NCBI GenBank assembly: GCA_003290165.1
Contig: QNQO01006234.1
Span: forward strand, 124,001 to 188,000
DNA length: 64,000 nt
Reading direction: 5' to 3'
From: Berberis thunbergii
Taxonomy: Eukaryota > Streptophyta > Magnoliopsida > Ranunculales > Berberidaceae
Position numbers and translations under genes: made by a program. The notes beneath the pieces were generated by a model. That model was not told where the DNA came from and did not search any database. It saw nothing but the letters and a program-made list of their open reading frames with translations. Each line of letters opens with the position of its first letter. The stretch's first letter is position 1. Shown here piece after piece: positions 8,961 to 19,115 of the stretch.

Positions 8961-10937
8961 TTTCTTGGGTTATGCAGATGACAAGTTTGAGTACAGGTTA
9001 TGGGATCCAGTCGACAAGAAGGCTATTAGAAACAACAATGTGGTCTTTCTTGAAGACCAAACTATTGATAATTTTGAAAAGGTTAACAAACCTGAGCCTC
9101 ATGTTGATAATTTGATAGATTTGGATCTAGTTGTCCTTTTAGTGCACCTAGTAATGATGATATAGATGTACATTGTTAGGAAGAACAAGCTCATGGTGAT
9201 GTTCCAGATAATGATGAGTTTCCTACAAAAAATAATGATGATGAACAATGGGAACATTCCCTACAATAACCACCAATAGAGTTGAGAAGAACTACTAGAG
9301 CGCGCCATCCATCAAAGAGGTATTCACCTCATGAGTATGTTATGATCACAGATGAAAGTGAACCACAATCAGTTGAAGAAGTTTTTGATGATGAACATAA
9401 AGAGGAATGGTTGAAAGCTATGCAAGAAGAGATGAATTCCTTGCATAAGAACAACACATATGAATTGGTTGAAAAATTAAAGGGGAAGAAAGTACTTTAG
9501 AACAAGTGAATCCTTAAGATAAAACTGAAGAACAAAACTCTGAACGAAGGTACAAGGCGCGGCTGGTTGTGAAAGGTTATAGGCAAAATGAAGGTGTTGA
9601 CTTTGAAGAGATATTCTCACCTGTGGTGAAGATGACTACGATACGGATTGTATTGGCATTGACAACAAGCATGAACCTTGAGATTGAGCAGTTAGATGTT
9701 AAAACTGCATTCTTCCATGGTGAATTGGAGGAAGACGTGTAGATGGTGCAGCTCGAAGTCAAAGGCAAAGAACACATGGTGTGTAAGCTAAGGAAGAGTT
9801 TGTATGGGTTGAAACAAGCTCCTTGGCAGTGGTACAAAAAGTTTGAGTCCTGTATGGTGAACCATGGGTATAAAAGAACGACTTCAGATCATTGTGTGTT
9901 TGTTCATAAATTCTCTGATAGTCGTGATTTTATTGAACTTTTGTTATATGCCGATGATATGTTGATTGTTGGACACGATACTAGCAAAATTGCCAGGTTG
10001 AAGAAGGAGTTGAGTGAATCTTTTTCCGTGAAAGATTTGGGTTCAGTTCAACGGATATTTGGGATGCATATTACTTGTGATAGGAAAGCTCAAAAGCTTT
10101 GGTTGTCACATGAGAGTTACATTGATAAAGTTCTTCAGTGATTTAACATGGACGAGGTGAAACCGGTTAGTTGTCCACTTGCTAACCATTTCAAGTTAAG
10201 TCGTGAACAAAGTCCTAGTGAAAGTGTGAAAAAGAGATGGAGAGTATTCCATATGCTTCAATAGTAGGGAGTTTGATGTATGCCATGGTGTGTACAAAGC
10301 CAGACATTGCTCATGCAGTTGGTGTTGTTAGCATATAACTTGCTAATCCTAGCAAAGAGCACTGGACAATAGTGAAGTGGATATTTCGGTACCTCAGAGG
10401 TTCTTCTAAGGCACGTTTATGCTTTGGAAGTGGTGAACCTGTGCTAGCAGGTTACACAAATGCAGATATGGCAGGTAATGTTGATTCCATGAAAGTTGAC
10501 TTCGGGGTGTCTATTTACATATGCAAGGGGAGAAATATCATGACAATCTAAGTTGTAAAAGTTTGTGGCTTTATCCACAAGAGAAGCATAGTACATTGCA
10601 GTCATTGAGGGTTGTAAGGTGATGTTATGGATGAAAAGGTTGTTTAAGGAACTTGATGTGAAACAAGACAAGTTCGCTCTCTATTGAGATAGTTAGAAAA
10701 TGTCATCCATTTTAGCAAGAATCCGAGTTTTCATTCTAAGTCCAAGCACATTAATGTGAGGTATCACTGGATTAGGGATATACTTGAAGAAAAGTATTTG
10801 CAACTTGAGAAGATCCATACTAACAATAATGTTTCAGATGTGATGACAAAGGCATTACCTGGAAGCAAGCATGATATTTCTTGCAACATTGCAGGTTTGG
10901 GTATGGTAGATCCCTCCTCATGATCGGGAGGGCGAGA
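8961..10937 (+). pseudogene. Ty1/copia pol remnant (integrase C-term, RT, RNase H)
   Basis: The sequence starts abruptly in the integrase C-terminal region (FLGYADDKFEYRLWDPV, then VVFLEDQTI). Reverse transcriptase follows from about 9,380 (EEWLKAMQEEMNSL; later SLYGLKQAPWQWYKK) with the catalytic motif LLYADDMLIVG at about 9,940. The RNase H region near 10,560-10,900 is heavily broken. Stops and frameshifts occur at about 9,498, 9,740, 10,139 and beyond. Gag, protease and the integrase core are missing, removed or displaced by the CACTA terminus that abuts at 8,960. A polypurine tract (GATCGGGAGGGCGAGA, 10,922-10,937) directly precedes the 3' LTR. Confidence 0.9.
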
Positions 10938-10953
10938 TTGTTGGTGGTCTATC

Positions 10954-11925
10954 CAGTGTTCTAAAAATCAGCCTAGGCGCTAGAAGGTAGAAAACCACCC
11001 AGATTAATTGTTGGGTGGGTTCTGGGCAGTCTGGGTGGGGTCTGGGCGGCCTAGGCGGGGTTTGGGTGGGGTCTATGCGAGTTTATTTTTATTTTTAATA
11101 ATAAGGCTGATTGTGTTCTTATTTTATTTTTCTTTCCTCTTTTTTAGAAATAAACAATTTAATTATTTTTTATTCAGTATATGTCTAAATGTAGCAAATG
11201 ATAATTACTTATGGTGTGTTTGGTTGCATGTAATCCTATGTTATGAGAATTCATGAGGAGACTCCTATATTTTAGGTTAATTTGAGGTATCACTCCACAT
11301 CCACCATTTGATTTTGTGATCAATAGTGGGAATGAAAATCTCATAAACATGGGAATCACATGCCTTGGGAAACTAAGGAGTGAGATTCACATGTTCATGG
11401 GATTTCCATTCCCACCATTGATCACAAAATCAAATGGTGGATGTGGAGTAATATCTCAAATTAGCCTAAAATGTAGGGATCCCCTCATGGTTTCTCATGG
11501 CATAGGATTCCATGCAACCAAACACACCCTTAATGGAATTCTCAAAGGATCTGCTAGTACCAATTTTAGTAATGTAGATTTTATCAAACATTACTAGGAT
11601 TATTAATACAATTTGAAGAAAAATAAAAAAGTAGATTTGGATATTTGTCCACAAGTTCAACTTTTTTTAAAGTACCCATCATGACCAACTTAAGTAATTT
11701 GAGTTTAATAAATTTTGTTCATGATTGTTAATTTTTCATGTTTTTAAATTTTGCATATGTATCTTGACATTAAATTGGATGTAATTGTTAAGGTATTATG
11801 CTTAACTTTGTAAATTATTAAAGTTATAATACAAAACCTAAGACCGCCTAGTCACCCGCCTAGGCCCCTGGGTGCTAAGCACTTGCTCGTCGTTCGCCCA
11901 TCGCCTAGCTCTTTTTAGAACACTG
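10954..11925 (+). mobile_element. Non-autonomous hAT-like element with nested MITE
   Basis: Terminal inverted repeats CAGTGTTCTAAAAA occur at both ends and are followed by CGCCTAGGCG-type subterminal text. It is flanked by 8-bp near-duplicates GGTCTATC (10,946-10,953) and AGTCTCTC (11,926-11,933), which match at 6 of 8 positions. The 8-bp duplication and the short TIR are hAT features. There is no transposase; the interior is AT-rich, and 318 bp of it is a later MITE insertion. Confidence 0.8.
11212..11529. mobile_element. Tourist-like (PIF/Harbinger) MITE
   Basis: A 318-bp, nearly palindromic element. Its ends read TGGTGTGTTTGGTTGCATG and the inverse CATGCAACCAAACACACCC, flanked by TTA on both sides (11,209-11,211 and 11,530-11,532). 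The arms continue inward as a long imperfect hairpin (CACATCCACCATTTGATTTT pairs with its complement around 11,430). TTA duplication, GTGTTTGG-type ends and no coding capacity fit Tourist-like MITEs. The small frames across it are artefacts of the palindrome. Confidence 0.85.
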
Positions 11926-12513
11926 AGTCTCTCCCATGTGGAGAGATTATTTCAAATTGGCCAACAACATTAGGGACCAATTTGTAATAAGGAAGAAGTT
12001 GTGAATAAAAGGAACTCAAAATCAAATTATGGGTTAGGGTTTTTTTTGAAGAAAAACAACAAAGAGAAAGAAAAGAAAACTTCTATTCTTTGTTCATCTC
12101 TCTTTCCTTGTGGGTTTGGTTTGAGGGAAGGTTTGGGGGTTTGTAAACTCCCATGTTACTTTGTGATTGGAGAAGAAGATTGTGAAGACAAGGGCGTGCT
12201 CTTGCTCATGATGTTTGTGAAGCTTCAACAACAACATCCAAGTTTCTCTCCTTCAATGGTTTTCTAGGGTTCTTCAACTCTAGTGTGGTAACAATTTATT
12301 TTATCAAATTACAATTTGCAATCTACCTATTAGTAGCTAAGAAATTAAGTAAAACCAAAAGATTGTTAGTTCTCTTGAGGATTGGTGAAACCCCTAATTT
12401 ATTAGGGAGGTTATAATCCCATTGTTGAAGTAATAGTGGAGTTTAGTCTAGACTAGGTCCCGGGGTTTTTCTCTTCGCTTTGGAGAGTTTCCTCGTTAAC
12501 AAATTTTGGTGTC

Positions 12514-14051
12514 TGATGTTCACATAATTATAACATAATATACCTCCTAATATATATTTGTTAGTGTTTCAATAATGTATTTTAGTTTAATTATTTAATT
12601 ATTGTATTTTTTTTGTAGGATTTATAGTTTAAATGACAAAAGTGCGTTACCGTGGCGAATAATGGTGATTCATAAACAAATTGACGAAGTGGAGTGGGAG
12701 ACACTCAAGCCAAAAATTAAGAGAACTAAAAAATAATAAAAGAAATTAGTTTTGAATTTTGGTGGAACAAAGAAGTCATATGGATGAACATAGCCAAACC
12801 CATTATTGATATAGAATTTAAAACAAAGAATCCACCAACAGGGAGGATCCCTTTTGTTTACAATTAGGTATTGGGCTTCAATTGGGCCCAATAAGGAGTT
12901 TTAGTTTAACAAAAAGAGTTTCAATTGGACCCAATAAGGGTTTCCAATTGGGCACAAGAAGGGTTTCTCTTTACCAATAAATACAATCACAAAGAAAAAT
13001 ACACAGGAGGGAGGAGGGTTGCAAGCTGCCATAACGCAATAGTAGCCAAGACGCAGGCCAGAGTAGAGGAGAGTGCTCAGAACAGCGAGGGCGCATGACA
13101 GCAAAGGAGGCACTGGAACGAAAACACAACATCAGCCGAGAAACGCAGGACTGCAGAGAGTACACGACACAACAGTGCTATCTAGAGCAGCAGCAACGAC
13201 GTTGTCCAGCAGGGAGCAGAAACACTGTCTAAAATCGCAGTGAAGACGTCATCCAACAGGGTGCGCATCGCTAATCCACCACGCACCGTCATGTCGATGA
13301 AGCTCCACATAGCTGTTGCTGCCATCACCTTCGCCATGTGTCACTAAACTCCACGCAAGGTGAAGAGACAAACTCCTAAATGTAACGCACTTAATCAGTA
13401 TTTGATTCGTTTTATGCTTTCACGATGAATAATGATGTTTATGATTCTCACTTTTATTTAATATAGGAATTTATGTTATTTTAGTGACAAAGATTTCATC
13501 AATTTCTTCGTAGATTATTATTCTGGTGGTTGTCTTTTTCTTTTCCATATAAGCTTAGTCACATTTTTCTTATGTGTGAAAATTTTAAAGATCAATTGAT
13601 TTCGGTAGGTTAGTTATATGTGACAGTCTTTCATTATGTTATTGTCTCCGGATACATCGTAAATTTAGGATAGCACATATCACCAACCTTTGTGCTTTCT
13701 CGAAAAAGTGAAATCTAAAATCTATTTACATTAGGATATATTAATGCATTAAAGACTATTTTTTCGATTATGTTGTTTGGGATGTGAAATGCGAAATTGA
13801 GTCATCATAGCGAATCAATACTAGTTGGCGTGTGAAATCTAGGAGGGATTCTTGGAACCTTGTGACTTCTCTAAACATGATTTTTTATTAAATTAAATTC
13901 AGTTTCTTATTTTAAATTTGTTAGAATTTCTCACATTTAGTTTCGCGTAGTTTTTCTTCCTTGACCTTGTTTTGTAGATCGTTTTTCCTCGTGGGATCGA
14001 CACCCCAAATCTTTACTGCAATTGACCACATGTATTGTTTGGGCGTAATCA
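12514..14051 (+). mobile_element. Solo LTR of the Athila-like family
   Basis: It begins TGATGTTCAC, ends GGGCGTAATCA, and is flanked by an exact 5-bp duplication GTGTC (12,509-12,513 and 14,052-14,056). Its last 240 bp match the LTR at 1,878 upward in opposite orientation, including the stretch TCGACACCCCAAATC and ACTGCAATTGACC. Neither a primer site nor a polypurine tract adjoins it, so the internal region was removed by LTR-LTR recombination. It sits inside the copia 3' LTR and is younger than it. Confidence 0.88.
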
Positions 14052-14131
14052 GTGTCATTTGTTTTATTTCATTTTCTTGCATATATTATCTTTGTGATTT
14101 GCATATAGGATTTGAGTGTTAATACCCAACA

Positions 14132-14367
14132 CCCCTATGCTGATATCAATTGTGCTTCAATGCAATGGAAATATTTGGACTATACTAACACATAGATATG
14201 GGGTTTCTCTATCTCTGTTTACTGTTCTTGTTGGTAGGGCATCTTCTCAAGTTCTACCGAATTGTGTTCAACGTCCTGAATCTAGTGGTGCTATGCCAAT
14301 ATGCTGTGAGTTAAAACAAAACTTAGTTTATCAACTTTAAATTTTTCTTAATGTATATACATCTATC
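14132..14367 (+). other. Unassigned spacer with a possible orphan exon
   Basis: The frame from 14,116 to 14,340 includes a stretch (SSQVLPNCVQRPESSGAMP) preceded by a pyrimidine tract plus TTGGTAG and followed by GTGAGT, which would suit a small exon at about 14,241-14,311. I do not recognise the protein, and no neighbouring exons were found. The 8-bp target site of the next element starts at 14,360. Confidence 0.25.
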
Positions 14368-15072
14368 TAGGGGTGGGCATCTCATCCCATCCCGCGATCC
14401 TGATCCCGTCTCGATTTTTTCGGATCCTATTAGGATTGATCAATCTCATTCTGATTCCGTCCCTTCCCGATCTAGAGTAGGATGGGATCGAGATGAAGAT
14501 TTTCAATCTGCCCAACCCATCCCGTCATGAACAAATTTTTTTTATATTTAATATGAAATATGAAATATGCAGTATAAAACTATTTGTTGACATGACTTTT
14601 ATTTGTTGTTTTATTTATTGACATGATTATTTTATTCTCACAAGCTTCCATGCGACTCACTTAGATAATGAATCTAACTCAAACCCTCTCCATTCTTTTT
14701 TTCCTCTTTGACTCTTGATAACTACAATGTGTGTTTCTCATAGTTTTTAAATGACTATCTCATTGATCATTTTCATTAGCAATGTAGAAAAAAATGACTA
14801 TCTTCAATAGTGGTTCTAAAAAAAACGGAGTAAAAGCTAATGGAGTGGGAAAATAATAATCATTGGCTTAAAGTTATATAGTTGTTCCTAGAGTTGTGTC
14901 ATGTGTGTTTGGGAAATCCAAATTTAGTACATATGCTCATCGCGTGTCCCGAACCTGTTTGGGATGGGACGAGGTCGGGATAGGGTCTATCCCGTCTTGT
15001 CCCAATCCTAAACAAACGGGATGAGGTCCATCCCGTCCCATCCCATCCCATCCCATCCCGTGCCCACCCCTA
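14368..15072. mobile_element. Non-autonomous hAT-like element (TAGGGGTGGGCA ends)
   Basis: A 705-bp element with the 12-bp terminal inverted repeat TAGGGGTGGGCA at both ends, flanked by CATCTATC (14,360-14,367) and CATCTATA (15,073-15,080), 7 of 8 identical. The subterminal parts are runs of (G)ATCCC(G)/CGGGAT units, densest near the right end (ATCCCATCCC four times). The centre is AT-rich with no transposase. The 8-bp duplication places it among hAT elements. Confidence 0.85.
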
Positions 15073-15080
15073 CATCTATA

Positions 15081-16630
15081 GACTAGCTCATGGGCTGGCT
15101 TATATGATTCAGAATAGCTGGGTCTAGATGCTAAAAGCGGCTACGTATGCATTAGGCAGCCTGCTTGGATAATGTCATTACAAACCTTCTAGATGATAAA
15201 GTGGTTGGATAACTCAAACCTTGAAATCAATCAAAGACAAGATACATCTTTGATTTTCTTCAAGAATATTATCTTTGATTATTTACGGTAGCCTGAGATC
15301 TAGGGAGAACCAGATGCTCCATGTCAAACAATAACAATTTTAATCAGAGTTGTCTTAAGTTGAAGTGTACTAGAACTGAACAGCTTTTCACAATGGTATT
15401 TCATAAATAGAAAAAACTGTTCAAAGCAAAATCAATAATATGATGCTTCAGTCTTTCATTCTTTATTCCATTTCTGAATTTGAATATAATTTTGGTAAAG
15501 AATTTAAAGTTAGTATGAATAATTTGAGTAGATATACCGTTTTAGAAAGGCAGTGGTATCAAGTAAGCACACACTGGATTCTCAGCTTGTTGGTTAAACC
15601 AAATTAACTCTCTGTTATGATTAACTTCTTCTCGACGCTTTTTATTGAAATGGTATCTCCATTAAAACTCAATAGATGCTGCATGTGCAAAAACTAGTTT
15701 GGTTCTTCAATTGAACATCATTTTGAAGAAATAGTATCAGTTACATTTCTTTGCACCTGGATAGAGCATCATAAAGATTTGATGCTGTTCTTTTTCTTTG
15801 AAAAAAGGTAAAGGAAGCACTCAATACAAATAATCCAGGAATTGCCTTTCTTTTCATGTTAAGATTTTCTTTTACAGAACAGTCAATATCCAAAGACATC
15901 TGCATTTGGCTTTTAATGATGCCATGCAATGTTATAATATGCACTTTGTTCTTTCATGTCCTCTGAGTCAAGATGCCACAAATAATAAAGAAAAAAGACA
16001 TGTTCACTCAAAATAGAGTTGTTGGTATAATAATTATAAAGTGAATTGGTGGAGAGATCTGTTGGACGAATACTCCTAGTGGGAAAACGGGTCTTGATTG
16101 TATACGTGAAAAATAGGTATACCTTTCGAAGAGGTACATTTGAACAAGTATACTTCAAAAGTAGCATTTTTGTCTTGCGGCAAATCAGTAAATAGATGAG
16201 TGTTACTAGCTGTTACGCATGTTCTTAAATAACCTGATTGATTTTTTTGTATGATAATATTGCGACATTGTAAGTCATGGTTAGGCTGATATGGTTAGCC
16301 TAAGAAGGTCTCAAGGAATCATGGTGACTTTAGCCTGTTGATAAAAGATGCTAAGTCGGTTTCACAGTTTAGCTTGTTAGTGATATTTAAAGCTAAACTC
16401 ATCAAATAGGCTCAAAGAAAGCCAATCATTCATCCTTTAGCATTGATTCCATCCAATGCTTTCTTCATCCATTACTCAACTCCTTACCTTCTTGCATGCA
16501 TGATTCTCCAACATAACCCATTCAATTTATTCTGTTTGTAATAATTAAGCCAAGTAGATGCTTAAGAAGAATGTTAGGCCACAAAGCACCTTTGTGTTCT
16601 ATATCCCTCTCTGTTCTATGTCCATTTCAA
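15081..16630. other. Intergenic sequence before the DC1 gene
   Basis: AT-rich DNA with no supported gene. Short minus-strand frames at 15,741-15,944 and 15,913-16,167 have no recognisable domain or splice partners. Confidence 0.5.
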
Positions 16631-16637
16631 TATAAAC
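16631..16637 (+). promoter_or_regulatory. TATA box of the DC1 gene
   Basis: TATAAAC lies 71 bp before the first ATG of the DC1 frame, in a CT-rich region that would give a short 5' leader. No other TATA-like motif lies closer. Confidence 0.55.
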
Positions 16638-16701
16638 AACCACGCCTCTTCCATTCTGAAAACCAAGAGCAGGATCAAAAGAAAAAAGATCGAAAGAGTT
16701 T

Positions 16702-17415
16702 ATGAAGATCGACAAAGAGATTTGTCATCCAGCTCATCCTAATCACAAGCTTAAGCTTGAATATACTGAAACCCCATTCAATTGTGATGGGTGCAAGGAA
16801 GCTGGTATAGGCCTCAAGTACAAATGTGAGAAATGCGACTTTGAGCTACACAAAGCATGTGCTCTTGCACCTCCCGTCATCTCCCATCCGTTCTACAAGA
16901 AATGTGAATTCACCTTCTACCAACGCCCTCCTGGGACTGTCCAGAGGATATGTGATGCATGCGGGGACGATGTTCTAGGCTTTGTTTACCATTGTAAGAG
17001 ATGCGGTTTCGATCTCCACCCATGTTGTGCAAACCTCCCACATATCCTAGATGATGGAGAGCATAACCTCTATCTATGTATGAAGCTCTCGAGCCCTTGC
17101 TGTCGTTGTGGCATTAAAGGCTCTGGATGGTCTTACAGGTCTGAGAACAAGAATTACAACCTTCATGTATCTTGTGTTAAGCAGATGCTTGTTGAGAGTT
17201 GGCAAGCTATGTATCTTAATGTGGATAGAAACAAAGTTAGGGAGATCCAGACAAGGATTCCAACGATTAGTAGGGGACCAGTAAGGCAGAACAAAACCAA
17301 GGTGCAGAAGTATTCACAGATGGCAGGCAGTGCGGTTCGTCTTATAGTATCAGCCATTCTCGGAGATCCAACAGCGATTATAGCTGCTGCAGTTGGGGGA
17401 TTAATATCCAAATAA
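16702..17415 (+). CDS. DC1 domain-containing protein (Cys/His-rich C1)
   Basis: An intronless 237-residue protein of the plant DC1 (C1_2) family, whose zinc-binding modules resemble diacylglycerol-binding C1 domains. Family members have mostly unclear roles, some in stress or redox responses. Three modules are visible: first H12 with C28, C31, C42, C45, H50, C53; second H62 with C84, C87, C98, C101, H106, C109; third H121 with C133, C136, H155, C158. In the third module the second Cys pair is replaced by S147 and K150, so it probably binds zinc incompletely. The tail (about 205-237) is Ala/Gly/Ile-rich and could contact membrane or protein. The start is the first ATG after the TATA box, and the first module begins a few residues in. 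No stop or frameshift interrupts it. AATAAA-like signals occur near 17,654. Confidence 0.93.
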   Translation: MKIDKEICHPAHPNHKLKLEYTETPFNCDGCKEAGIGLKYKCEKCDFELHKACALAPPVISHPFYKKCEFTFYQRPPGTVQRICDACGDDVLGFVYHCKRCGFDLHPCCANLPHILDDGEHNLYLCMKLSSPCCRCGIKGSGWSYRSENKNYNLHVSCVKQMLVESWQAMYLNVDRNKVREIQTRIPTISRGPVRQNKTKVQKYSQMAGSAVRLIVSAILGDPTAIIAAAVGGLISK

Positions 17416-19115
17416 CACTTCACTGACGAAAGAAAATGCAAGTATATATATGGGCTTAATAGTACTTGATGATGGCTCCGTTAAGGTCCTTGTGTACGCA
17501 ATCTTTGAATGTGTATCACTGTTATGATAATAATGTAAGACAAATTTACCTTGACATGTTTAGATTTGAACTTCAAGCGTAAACATGAAACCCACTAAAT
17601 TTTCATGAAAGGGTTCTTTAGTTATGCTGTTGATACTTCAAATTTTATATGAAATAAAAACACATTCACTGTAGCACTGTGACTGAACAAATTGTTGAAC
17701 GTGTAAAAGGAAGTTTGAATTTATTGACATTTCTTGGATAAGTTCTTATTGGAGCATAGTCAATTAGTCTTTCTCAAGTTAGAGTTTTTGGGCAGCATTG
17801 TTGGAGGTTTATTTTACGGAGTGATCATCTCCAAAGTGTTTACTGATTATAATTTTTGTTTATGTTAAATTTTTTATATTAATGTTTATGTTGTTAAATT
17901 TTCACGTTCTGAATTTTGGGAAGCGAATAATCCAAATCCTACTTCGATATAAGGATTTTCGTTTTCTCGAAAATCAAGTTGTGACATAAGGACTAAAGAT
18001 GCACAAATCCAAATAGAGTGTAATGTTTTTTTTTAAAAACCTTGTACCTTCAATCTGATCAACCATGAAGCTTCAATTCATATTGGGTGATCTAGATATT
18101 TGGATTAAATTAAACTGATCAAAAGATTTGGATCTCGCATCAATCAATATCTATGATCAAAATTTATGGGTTTTTTTTTTCTTTCGGAGAATATCAAGAG
18201 TTATGGTTGACTAGAAATTAGTTAAGACTATACACATTCAATTCATTTCATGTTCATTAGCTAGAATTTTATATAGTTCTGACCAACCCATGACATGTCT
18301 CACTATCCGTCATTGTTGACCACCAATTATACCTACTTAAACAAAGCATTCTTTGAAGTCTGCTCTGTTTATAGGGCGGGCATTTTCTTTGAACTTCAAA
18401 GGTTATGAATAGACATTAATTAATTAGCTTTCTTTTCGGTAAAGAAGATTATCTATCAACTTCAACTTCGACGTCCTCTTAGCCTTTAGAAACATGGATT
18501 TTGGCGGGGTTCGTTCCTTGCTATGTCGAATAAACTAGCCACTTGCTCTGGTATATTTGTGTATTTGTGTCGTATAATATTTAATAAGATCCGTTAAGAT
18601 ATTTTCTAAGATGCTAAGTAGGAGTAATCTGTTGGTTTTTAAATCTATACTTCTTTTCGGTGTAGGTATCAATACATTTAAGTATACCTAACGATGAAAT
18701 CACTTTGACATTATATTGATAAATGAGATGAATTAGAACATCCAACTTGTCCATTAAATCTGCAAATTGCATGAACTTGTTCAGGTATCAAGTTGAGCTA
18801 GAAGCCAACCTTACCGAGATCTGGTGGTCCCTGAATGTTGCAAGCATATGAAGGCAACTTTTCTACAAACAACTACAACAAGTGCATATCAGTTCAAAGA
18901 AACTACAAACAAGTGCAAAAAACCCAAAACATGTATATAAACACACACACAAAAGGAATCCTTTTTGCCAACTATATATTATATACAACTCACTTTGAAA
19001 GGAAACAAAAGCTATTCATGGACAAAATTACACTAAACAAGATGTATAAAATTTCTCCTCCACATATTTAAATATGATGAAGAATTATTTTTGAAGAACA
19101 ACTGTATAATTGAAT
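17416..19115. other. Intergenic region between DC1 and receptor kinase genes
   Basis: No gene or transposon terminus was recognised. It must hold the 3' ends of the two convergent genes. It includes T-runs near 18,029 and 18,171, and an AC-repeat near 18,939-18,949. Confidence 0.5.

Larger units (their letters stand above)
10939..14131 (+). mobile_element. Copia 3' LTR, split by two insertions
   Basis: The LTR begins TGTTGGTGGTCT right after the polypurine tract and ends TACCCAACA at 14,131, giving perfect TGTTGG/CCAACA ends. It is interrupted by a hAT element (10,954-11,925) and a solo LTR (12,514-14,051). Without these and their duplications the LTR is about 0.67 kb. It includes the usual copia tail with a GGAGAGTTTCCTCG segment and GGTGTC just before the second insertion. 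The sequence after 14,131 (CCCCT) would be the target duplication, but the 5' LTR is not in the window to test it. Confidence 0.75.
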
